A DNA stretch of 6,019 bases from Alphaproteobacteria bacterium (GTDB lineage Bacteria; Pseudomonadota; Alphaproteobacteria; Paracaedibacterales; JAKBAR01), in the NCBI GenBank assembly GCA_019745755.1, contig JAIESS010000049.1, positions 1-6,019 on the forward strand, in the 5' to 3' direction. Below are positions 1-5,314 of the stretch, piece by piece; position 1 is the stretch's first letter; each line of letters begins with the position of its first letter. Under the pieces are notes generated by a model. That model saw only the letters and a program-made list of their open reading frames with translations, made no database searches and was not told the origin of the DNA. The position numbers were made by a program, and so were the translations under genes.

Positions 1-243
1 AATAAAATGAGTGGGAATATTAAGTTCCGCTAAATGGGAAAAAAGAAGCTCAGATATACGGTTGTTAATCACACCCTTTCCGGACACAGGCTCCATATCC
101 TTTTGAAGAACATCCGTAAAATGACAGATATACGTGCCCGGATCTGCCCCTTCAAAAAGGGTTTTGCGCGCACCTGCAAAGACCTGCTTTTTACGTGGCG
201 TTGTAGTATCAGACAGTATGCGTGAATGAAATATTGTGGACAT
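1..243 (-). CDS. purC: Phosphoribosylaminoimidazole-succinocarboxamide (SAICAR) synthase, N-terminal part, runs off the window
   Basis: This is the first 81 codons of PurC, read leftward from the ATG whose complement is at 241-243 and open to base 1. PurC is the cytosolic ligase that joins aspartate to CAIR using ATP, giving SAICAR in de novo purine synthesis. What is seen: residues 21-37 (VFAGARKTLFEGADPGT) match the family's N-terminal Y-E-G-K-A-K-x-L-Y-E-G-x-x-P-G-T strands. Residues 55-81 carry the hallmark GKGVINNRIS and end with IPTHFI. The start is supported by an AGAGAGG Shine-Dalgarno (complement of 251-257) 7 bases upstream and by a promoter at 270-298. Oddities: there are about 17 extra residues before the usual family start, the usual Y-E-G-K-A-K is degenerate, and the stretch after HFTD is shorter than in common PurC proteins. 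The plus-strand reading frame at 34-225 is its shadow. The identification is firm; the C-terminal two thirds are not visible. Confidence 0.9.
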   Translation of the reverse strand, partial: MSTIFHSRILSDTTTPRKKQVFAGARKTLFEGADPGTYICHFTDVLQKDMEPVSGKGVINNRISELLFSHLAELNIPTHFI

Positions 244-269
244 GTCGAAACCTCTCTTTCGTCTGTGCA

Positions 270-298
270 TATATAGCATTTTCAGTCCTTAAACACAA
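270..298 (-). promoter_or_regulatory. Sigma-70-type promoter for purC
   Basis: Read on the minus strand: a -35 box TTGTGT (complement of 293-298), a 17-base spacer, and a -10 box TATATA (complement of 270-275). Transcription would begin near 263, leaving a leader of about 20 bases before the purC ATG with the AGAGAGG ribosome site inside it. Box match is good and spacing ideal. No purine riboswitch or PurR-like operator was recognised. A direct repeat GGGCAA (327-332 and 337-342) lies upstream with 10-base spacing and could be a regulator site, but this is weak. Confidence 0.55.
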
Positions 299-416
299 TG
301 TAAGGATGGTTCATGTCATATTCAAGGGGCAATAGTGGGCAAACTAACGTTTTTTAAACCTTAATAATTTCTATACACAGTATCTTTCACCCCTGGCACA
401 AAAGAGGAAAGATAAT

Positions 417-464
417 ATGTTAAAAAAAATCATTCCCATGATTCTTTTTGGGGTGCATTTATGA
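417..464 (+). CDS. Possible 15-residue peptide or remnant of a signal-peptide start; doubtful
   Basis: ATG at 417 opens a frame reading MLKKIIPMILFGVHL and ends at TGA 462-464. A plausible Shine-Dalgarno (GAGGAAAG, 404-411) lies 5 bases upstream. The peptide resembles the first half of a bacterial signal peptide (Lys-Lys followed by a hydrophobic run), much like the start of the gene at 555. A second 15-codon frame (461-508, MTQKNRDAAVKILCI) starts inside its stop codon in an ATGA overlap. It could be a leader peptide, the decayed 5' end of an older secreted-protein gene, or chance. Nothing supports expression beyond the ribosome-site-like sequence. Confidence 0.15.
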   Translation: MLKKIIPMILFGVHL

Positions 465-497
465 CGCAGAAAAATCGAGACGCCGCGGTAAAAATTC

Positions 498-525
498 TTT
501 GCATTTAATTAAAAATCCCTATAAT
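498..525 (+). promoter_or_regulatory. Sigma-70-type promoter for the orphan secreted-protein gene
   Basis: A perfect -10 box TATAAT at 520-525 is preceded by TTTGCA (498-503, four of six consensus -35 positions) with a 16-base spacer. Transcription would start near 532, about 23 bases ahead of the ATG at 555, with the GGAG ribosome site inside the leader. This makes the orphan gene transcriptionally independent of the flagellar genes downstream. Confidence 0.55.
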
Positions 526-554
526 GATCCGGTTAAACATCAGTGGAGTTTTTT

Positions 555-1388
555 ATGAAAAAACTATTTTACGGCATAATATGTGGTATTTTATTGCTCT
601 CATCACAAGACGAGGGGGTTGCGAGTGGGCGATTTAGGCTACATGGAAACGGATCTCATTTCAGTCTTGGCGATCTTGGCGATTTAGCAACGAAGATTCA
701 TGATTCTCTTTTTCCGCAAAAGAAAACAGTAGATATTCTTTTTACAACGCCTTCGTCTAATCTTTTTAAGCAAACACCCTTACCGAAAGATCCCCCAAAA
801 AAGCACAAGCATGTATCTAAGAAAAAAGTAGAACAGCAAAAACACCAATTGTCTCAAAGAGCACGTTATTGCAAAGAAAATGCATCAACATCTTGTTGGA
901 TTCATCAACCTCCTTCTTCTAAAAAAAATTCAGATAAACACAGGGTAAAAGAGGTGAGTGCAATGGACCTAGTGTCAGAAACACAAGATGCCGCTGAAGA
1001 GTCCTTACAACCAATAGAGATCATTGATAACAATCAGAAAATTTTTAGAAGTAAGGAAGCTTTACGATTATATCGAAAAGGGAAATACAATAAAATCAAT
1101 CGTCAACAGGGCTATGATACTAAAATTGAAACTGCTTTTAATGACATTTATTTCTCTCATTATTCTATAACAAATGAACCCGATAACGTTGATAATTCTA
1201 ACAATCAACATAATGACGCAAATGAATTGGATAAAACTCCGTCAAATTCAGGCAGTGATGATACTTCTACACTTTCTGAATCTCAGTCAGGAGATCAATC
1301 CGTTGATGATGCTGGAATGAATGCTCCCCGCCCCCAACAATTTACAAGGGAGGAAATTGAGGAAATGCAAAAGGATTTTGATTTTTAA
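555..1388 (+). CDS. Unknown secreted/periplasmic protein with signal peptide, basic middle and acidic tail
   Basis: I do not recognise this 277-residue protein. The ATG at 555 is preferred over an upstream GTG at 543 because that GTG lies in the Shine-Dalgarno (GTGGAG, 543-548; 6-base spacer) and because the ATG places a textbook signal peptide at the N-terminus. Residues 1-24 have two lysines, a hydrophobic core (LFYGIICGILLLSS) and a likely cleavage after VAS-24. Residues 38-43 are a small LGD-LGD repeat. Residues 73-133 are strongly basic (PKKHKH, SKKK) with two cysteines (C106, C114) that could form a disulfide after export. Residues 163-190 look folded. Residues 207-277 are acidic and Asn/Ser/Asp-rich, probably disordered. 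There is no transmembrane helix after the signal peptide and no catalytic motif. The base composition is poorer in GC than the flagellar genes. It has its own promoter (498-525) and terminator (1414-1450), so it is a single-gene unit. It could be a host-interaction factor, but this is speculation. Confidence 0.75.
   Translation: MKKLFYGIICGILLLSSQDEGVASGRFRLHGNGSHFSLGDLGDLATKIHDSLFPQKKTVDILFTTPSSNLFKQTPLPKDPPKKHKHVSKKKVEQQKHQLSQRARYCKENASTSCWIHQPPSSKKNSDKHRVKEVSAMDLVSETQDAAEESLQPIEIIDNNQKIFRSKEALRLYRKGKYNKINRQQGYDTKIETAFNDIYFSHYSITNEPDNVDNSNNQHNDANELDKTPSNSGSDDTSTLSESQSGDQSVDDAGMNAPRPQQFTREEIEEMQKDFDF
666..683 (+). repeat. Two-copy 9-base tandem repeat inside the orphan gene
   Basis: CTTGGCGAT occurs twice in direct succession, giving the doubled LGD-LGD in the protein just after the signal peptide. 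It is in frame and probably a simple slippage duplication. No longer array is present. Confidence 0.6.
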
Positions 1389-1413
1389 CGATGTCCTTCT
1401 ACGTATTATTTTT

Positions 1414-1450
1414 ATGATCATTTCCATAACCATGGGAATGATCATTTTTT
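1414..1450 (+). terminator. Rho-independent terminator of the orphan gene
   Basis: A 14-pair stem (1414-1427 with 1432-1445, one G-U wobble, otherwise perfect) closes a four-base loop AACC and is followed directly by a run of T (1445-1450). It begins 25 bases after the stop codon at 1388. It separates the orphan gene from the sigma-54 promoter that begins at 1477. The stem is AT-rich apart from the CCC/GGG-type centre, but its length makes it convincing. Its right arm is also related to a hairpin at 421-443 upstream of the gene. Confidence 0.8.
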
Positions 1451-1476
1451 AACACATTCTCTCCCCTCTTTTTGAG

Positions 1477-1494
1477 CCTGGCACGAAAATTGCA
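1477..1494 (+). promoter_or_regulatory. Sigma-54 (RpoN) promoter of the flagellar operon
   Basis: CCTGGCACG at 1477-1485, four bases AAAA, then TTGCA at 1490-1494. The invariant GG (1480-1481) and GC (1492-1493) are exactly 10 bases apart, and essentially every conserved base of the -24/-12 consensus is present. Transcription would start near 1505, 27 bases ahead of the first gene. Sigma-54 promoters need an activator ATPase; in alphaproteobacterial flagellar systems such as Caulobacter this is FlbD. I did not identify an activator binding site: the space between this promoter and the terminator upstream is short, so an enhancer would lie further away or within the transcribed region. Confidence 0.92.
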
Positions 1495-1531
1495 CTACAG
1501 CGTATAGCGGCGTAAATAATGTAATCTCACG

Positions 1532-2080
1532 ATGGCTTTTGATAAGACTCAGTCCATTCTTTCATCTCCTTCATCCATGAGACCAAGTGTTTTTGGGCGT
1601 GGTGGACATGTATCTTCTCCACTCGCGCCTACAATGAGTGGTGTGGCCACCATGCCGTCATCCGTTGAAGGGATTCAAGGTTTCAAAGATGCTCTTGTGA
1701 GCGGTAATATCGCAGCCCCCGCCATGACCTTGGGGGATAAACCTATCACCGCTGATGGTGCCATGAAAGCCGCCCAAGATGTCATGCAGGGGTTCTACAC
1801 TCAGATGCTAAAAATGCTTTTTGCGGAGATAAAATCAGAGGACTCCGACGATAATGAGTATCAATCCAGCATGGTGAAGGATATTTTTGTGGAGCAAATG
1901 GGTGCAGCTCTTGGCAAAAATATTACGTCTTCCCACGAAAAAATTGCCCAGGCTATGCTGACAAAGGCAAGAATGCGGGGCGAAACACCCACGGATTTTT
2001 CACCTGAATCCATTGAGAAACCGTCAAATGATCATACCGTTTCAGATGTCTCACGGATGAGGGTGAATCAGTATGCATAG
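1532..2080 (+). CDS. flgJ: FlgJ-type flagellar rod-binding protein (no muramidase domain)
   Basis: This 182-residue protein carries one rod-binding domain at about residues 78-145. KAAQDVMQGFYTQMLKMLF aligns with the family's A-A-x-x-F-E-x-x-F-x-x-Q-M-L-K, and the following segment (MVKDIFVEQMGAALGKN) with its conserved x-x-D-x-x-x-x-x-x-A-x-x-x-A. FlgJ works in the periplasm as scaffold or cap for assembly of the flagellar rod. The peptidoglycan hydrolase domain of enterobacterial FlgJ is absent, as in many bacteria with short FlgJ, so a separate lytic enzyme is expected elsewhere. The N-terminal 75 residues are Ser/Pro/Gly-rich and probably disordered, consistent with an export signal. There is no Sec signal peptide. 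It is first in the operon behind the sigma-54 promoter and overlaps the next gene by 8 bases. The start ATG has no clear Shine-Dalgarno. The domain assignment is good; the exact symbol rests on domain and synteny. Confidence 0.78.
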   Translation: MAFDKTQSILSSPSSMRPSVFGRGGHVSSPLAPTMSGVATMPSSVEGIQGFKDALVSGNIAAPAMTLGDKPITADGAMKAAQDVMQGFYTQMLKMLFAEIKSEDSDDNEYQSSMVKDIFVEQMGAALGKNITSSHEKIAQAMLTKARMRGETPTDFSPESIEKPSNDHTVSDVSRMRVNQYA

Positions 2081-2489
2081 ATTTAAAGAGCTCACTCAAT
2101 TTTTTGATCTCGTAGAGACATTTGAGCAGCACATCACACGCGAGCAAGACATTATGGACATGGCTCCCTTGGAAGAGGTACAGGTTTTTGTGGATCGCAA
2201 AGAAAGGCTGTCACATGAATACAATCATCATCTGACTATTCTTGAGAAAATGGGGATTTTAAAGCAGCTCACAGCGCCTGAAAAAAATGCCCTGCGTGGA
2301 CGACTCAAACAGCTCAAAGAGGCTCTTGCCAATAATATTCAGATCCTTCAAGTTCGCTGTGAAAAGGCACAACGTGCCGCCAATGCTGCGCGTCAATCCA
2401 TTATGAGACGTCAACAAAGTGCCTTTTACAATCGTCGCGGCAAAACATTTTCTGTGGAACGTCCTTCTAATGTGTATGCGAGCATCTGA
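2073..2489 (+). CDS. flgN: FlgN-like flagellar export chaperone
   Basis: This 138-residue protein appears almost wholly helical and highly charged, lacks a signal peptide, and sits immediately before flgK. FlgN is the cytosolic chaperone that binds the C-termini of the hook-filament junction proteins FlgK and FlgL and delivers them to the flagellar export apparatus. Family-like traits are the length, an N-terminal helix rich in Leu/Phe/Glu (residues 1-28), the D-R-K-E-R-L segment around 41-46 resembling the family's conserved K-x-x-L, long coiled-coil-prone helices over 34-60 and 68-117, and a basic tail with YNRRG (119-123). FlgN sequences diverge strongly, so the call leans on synteny. Translation starts at 2073 with GAGGG at 2059-2063, nine bases upstream, inside flgJ. 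The stop overlaps the flgK start as TGATG, implying coupled translation and matched amounts of chaperone and substrate. FliT- or other FlgN-family chaperones are the alternative. Confidence 0.65.
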   Translation: MHRFKELTQFFDLVETFEQHITREQDIMDMAPLEEVQVFVDRKERLSHEYNHHLTILEKMGILKQLTAPEKNALRGRLKQLKEALANNIQILQVRCEKAQRAANAARQSIMRRQQSAFYNRRGKTFSVERPSNVYASI

Positions 2490-4324
2490 TGAGTGATATC
2501 AGCACAGCCAACCCTCTTTCCCTTTTAACGTCTGCCGTCACAGCCCTTAACACGAAGAATAAAAACGTTGCCGACAATATGGCCAATGCGGGTGTGCGAG
2601 GAGCCCTTCGCAAAGATCAAGCCATCACATCCCTTGGTGCAGCCGGCGTGATTGCAGCGGATCGCACAGTCTTTCTTGATCCAGAACTGGTAAGAAGCCT
2701 ACAAAAATCCAATGGTAACGAAGCGTACTGGAACCAAGTATCGAGTACGTATAGTGATTTCATGAAGAATTTTGGCACAAAGGAAGCGCTTCATTCTTTG
2801 GACACCATGTGTCAATCCATGCGCAGTGAGATTTTAAAACTCAATACGGATATGAGTGCTAATCAAAAGCTTACACTCCTACAAGATATTCAAAGCCAAC
2901 TGGTGAAATTTTCGGAAATACAAAAATCTGTTACGAATATGCGGCTCGATATTGATATTCGTAAAAACCAACTTGTGACTTCTGATATTCCAGAACTTTT
3001 ACAAGCAGCGGCTAAACTTAATCGATCCGATCAAACCGCAGAAAGCATTGAAACATTAAACAAAATTAAATTCGATCTTTCCCAACGTATTGGTGATCTT
3101 ACTTTTGAGCAGGGCAAGGGCGTTGAGTCTGCTTTTTTCACCGTAAAGGTTGGTAATATTAAGCTTCTTGAAAAGCAAACAACAGCCTTTTTATCCTACA
3201 CCCCCACATCGAATCCCGCACCGGGTGTTGGCCTAAATCCTGTGATGGTGAATGGTCAAGCCATTGATACTAATATTTCAAGCGGTGAGCTTGCAGGCCT
3301 GAATACAGCGGATAGCGCCCTTGTTAAAATTCAAGGCGCTCTTGATAATTTTGGTGTTCATCTTCGCGATATGATGAACCAAATTCATAATCAAGGAACA
3401 GGGACGCAGCAGCCCTCTACCCTTCAAGGAATTGTTGGTTATTTTGGTACGGAAGGAACCCCCATTAATACAAATGATGTTGTATCAGGGACAGGAACGC
3501 TACGGATTGCTCTTTTAGATAATACAAACAGCAATCACGTTGTCGACTATATTGATGTGGCACTCCAGCAAAATGAAACACTCAGCAGTCTTTTTAATCG
3601 CATTAATACGGCGCCCTATGCCCTTGGCAGTGGAAGCACATTAACAATTTCTGTGGACCCTGTGACAGGGGCTCCCCGTATTGTGAGTAATAATGCGACT
3701 AATCCTCCCGTGACCCTTGGTATTTCCATCGGTCATGCAGGTGCAGCGCAAGCCATGCTTTCAGCGGGGGCAAATTTTGCCGCCAATGCAGCAACAAATT
3801 TTTCTCATTTTTTTCATTTCAATGACCTTATTACAAGCGGTAGTACCACAAACACGGCAGGTATTTTTGGAAACATGAGCATTCGTCCCGACCTCATTCA
3901 ATCACCGGATCGTTTGTCGGGCTGTGACCTTGATTATGGTGCGCTTACGGCTATTTCTTACGGTGTTGTGGATAGGCCGCCCCCTGATCGCAATATGTTT
4001 GACAAGTTGTATGCAAGCTTTAGTCAGGGGCGCAGTTTTGCCGCTGTGGGGGATATGGGGCCCATGACGACAACGCTTTTGAATTACGGGACAAATATTA
4101 TCGACTATTATGCGACGCTGAAAAAGAGTTCGGAATCAGATTTCAAAGATTCAACAGCAGCATTACAAAACTATCAACAACTCTTTGATAAGCAATCGGG
4201 TATTGATCCTGAGGCTGAAAAATTAAAGGGAATTGAAGTGGCAAGAAGTCTTAATGCTGCTATGAGCATCATGCGTTCCATTTTACGACTTGATGAAAAA
4301 GCCCTTGAACTTTTGAACATATAG
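2489..4324 (+). CDS. flgK: Flagellar hook-associated protein 1 (HAP1), hook-filament junction
   Basis: At 611 residues this falls within the usual FlgK range. FlgK is exported through the flagellar type III apparatus and forms the first junction ring on the hook. The N-terminal D0 helix (residues 8-36, ALNTKNKNVADNMANAG) is a diverged form of the family's A-L-x-x-x-x-N-I-A-N-x-N-T-x-G-Y and has lost the N-T-x-G-Y motif. Middle signatures are SGELAGL at 265-271, followed by ALDNFGVHLRDMMNQIHNQG at 284-303 as in S-G-E-L-x-G-L ... L-A-x-x-x-N-x-x-H-x-x-G. FFHFNDL at 441-447 corresponds to the F-F-x-x-N-D segment, followed by the usual I-R-P-D-L-I block (465-470). The C-terminal D0 helix has SGIDPEAEKLKGIEVARSLNAAM (570-592), matching S-G-V-x-x-D-E-E-x-A-x-L-x-x-x-Q-x-A-Y. 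Two cysteines (C108, C479) are present. It is coupled to flgN by TGATG and lacks a strong ribosome site of its own. The assignment is firm despite divergence. Confidence 0.87.
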   Translation: MSDISTANPLSLLTSAVTALNTKNKNVADNMANAGVRGALRKDQAITSLGAAGVIAADRTVFLDPELVRSLQKSNGNEAYWNQVSSTYSDFMKNFGTKEALHSLDTMCQSMRSEILKLNTDMSANQKLTLLQDIQSQLVKFSEIQKSVTNMRLDIDIRKNQLVTSDIPELLQAAAKLNRSDQTAESIETLNKIKFDLSQRIGDLTFEQGKGVESAFFTVKVGNIKLLEKQTTAFLSYTPTSNPAPGVGLNPVMVNGQAIDTNISSGELAGLNTADSALVKIQGALDNFGVHLRDMMNQIHNQGTGTQQPSTLQGIVGYFGTEGTPINTNDVVSGTGTLRIALLDNTNSNHVVDYIDVALQQNETLSSLFNRINTAPYALGSGSTLTISVDPVTGAPRIVSNNATNPPVTLGISIGHAGAAQAMLSAGANFAANAATNFSHFFHFNDLITSGSTTNTAGIFGNMSIRPDLIQSPDRLSGCDLDYGALTAISYGVVDRPPPDRNMFDKLYASFSQGRSFAAVGDMGPMTTTLLNYGTNIIDYYATLKKSSESDFKDSTAALQNYQQLFDKQSGIDPEAEKLKGIEVARSLNAAMSIMRSILRLDEKALELLNI

Positions 4325-4340
4325 GAAAGGAGATTTTATT

Positions 4341-5285
4341 ATGCCAACAATTGCTCCTAACGCCATGGGATTAAACTCAACATCCTTACTTCAATCGAGA
4401 AACACAGCCACACGCCGTGATGTAGCGGCCCTTGAAATAACATCGGCATCCGGTGGAAAGGCTGACTATATTGCGGATAATACCCCTGATGTAAAGGGTA
4501 TGCTTGGCACAAACCGTGATCTTTTAGAAAATGCCGTCCATAGCAATAATAGTACGAAGACTAATTCAAGGGCTCAGGGGCAAATTCAATTCATTCAGCT
4601 CTGCCAAAATATTGGTTTACAACTTGGATCCAGGTTGTCTGATATGCGTACGGACAAGGGTATTTTGGATGAGACATTTTTGTCTTGGTGCTCGGAACAG
4701 CTTCAAAATATTGCCAGTGCTGGAAATTCCCCCATGTTTGATGGCACCTATCCCTGTGCAAGTGGCACGCCCACCATTGCTCCCATCGATACAGTAGCGA
4801 TTATGGCGCCTCTTCCCTCAGGGACAGGCGTGACATTGGATTACGCAAAGGGGGCCTTTAATACATTTGATGCACGCCTTTCTTCTACGGCGACATGTTC
4901 GGATAATTTTAATGTGACAAGTGGTGGCACAGAAAATCTCATCCGGACCCTTCGTATTTGTCTTACGGGGAATATTGCACAGGCCGCTGATCCTACTTGG
5001 GCTTTTGCCAATGATCTCCTTGTGAATAGTGCTATTCCCAATATTGCAAAAGATTTTAGAGTTGCTGGGAATCTGGGTAATCAAGCCCAAGAGACAAAAG
5101 ATGCATTGAATGACTTAGCGCCCGTCATTGGCAAGCAATTTAAGCATTATGCCTTTGAATTAGAAACAGCCGTTATACAGAAAAAATTTGATGAAGCCGC
5201 GAAAGCTTCCCAGCAAATGAGCAGTCTTTTTACAAGCTTCAAAAAGACTCAAGACTTCTTCGATAAAATGGACCAAATCAGCTAA
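4341..5285 (+). CDS. flgL: Flagellar hook-associated protein 3 (HAP3), divergent FlgL of the flagellin family
   Basis: At 314 residues, with helical N- and C-termini around a variable centre, and lying 16 bases after flgK, this fits FlgL, the second junction protein between FlgK and the flagellin filament. The N-terminal region (about 10-125) is helical with heptad-like spacing. Residues 127-141 (AGNSPMFDGTYPCAS) resemble the N-T-x-x-x-G-x-Y-x-F-x-G-T turn of the flagellin/FlgL family. The C-terminal 60 residues are helical (ELETAVIQKKFDEAAKASQQM) but do not show the usual flagellin-type ending, and the N-terminus lacks the common R-I-S-T motif. Five cysteines (C88, C117, C139, C186, C207) are odd for an exported axial protein. 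The strongest ribosome site of the operon, GGAAAGGAG (4324-4332, 8 bases upstream), fixes the start. A minor flagellin is the alternative, but order and length favour FlgL. Confidence 0.72.
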   Translation: MPTIAPNAMGLNSTSLLQSRNTATRRDVAALEITSASGGKADYIADNTPDVKGMLGTNRDLLENAVHSNNSTKTNSRAQGQIQFIQLCQNIGLQLGSRLSDMRTDKGILDETFLSWCSEQLQNIASAGNSPMFDGTYPCASGTPTIAPIDTVAIMAPLPSGTGVTLDYAKGAFNTFDARLSSTATCSDNFNVTSGGTENLIRTLRICLTGNIAQAADPTWAFANDLLVNSAIPNIAKDFRVAGNLGNQAQETKDALNDLAPVIGKQFKHYAFELETAVIQKKFDEAAKASQQMSSLFTSFKKTQDFFDKMDQIS

Positions 5286-5314
5286 TTAACCTATGAGCAG
5301 GAAATGAATCAGTT

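Larger units (their letters stand above)
244..554. other. Divergent intergenic region between purC and the orphan secreted-protein gene
   Basis: About 310 AT-rich bases lie between two divergent genes. On the left is the purC promoter (270-298). In the middle are a GGGCAA direct repeat (327-342), a TGGCAC half-site at 394-399 that lacks the second half of a sigma-54 promoter, and two 15-codon reading frames (417-464 and 461-508) that overlap by ATGA. A hairpin AATCAT-TCCC-ATGATT occupies 428-443. On the right is a clear -10 box TATAAT (520-525) for the downstream gene. No conserved protein or RNA gene was recognised here. Confidence 0.6.

Noticed and set aside
34..225. 63-residue plus-strand reading frame
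   Set aside because: It lies entirely antisense to purC, whose minus-strand frame shows clear SAICAR synthase motifs; the plus-strand peptide resembles nothing.
391..410. Possible second sigma-54 promoter (CCCTGGCACAAAAG) upstream of the orphan gene
   Set aside because: The -24 half is good, but at the required spacing the -12 position reads GA rather than GC and no TTGC is present, so it is only a half-site; the orphan gene has a better sigma-70-type promoter.
1953..2147. 64-residue minus-strand reading frame across the flgJ/flgN junction
   Set aside because: Antisense to two well-supported overlapping genes, with no recognisable motif.
2772..2788. TTGGCAC with GC ten bases later inside flgK
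   Set aside because: The GG and GC spacing fits sigma-54, but the -12 element is AAGC rather than TTGC and the site lies deep within coding sequence with no gene start nearby.
4818..5090. Minus-strand frames of 90 and 66 residues within flgL, and a plus-strand 88-residue frame at 4531-4797
   Set aside because: All are shadows of flgL in other frames, with no ribosome site or family signature.
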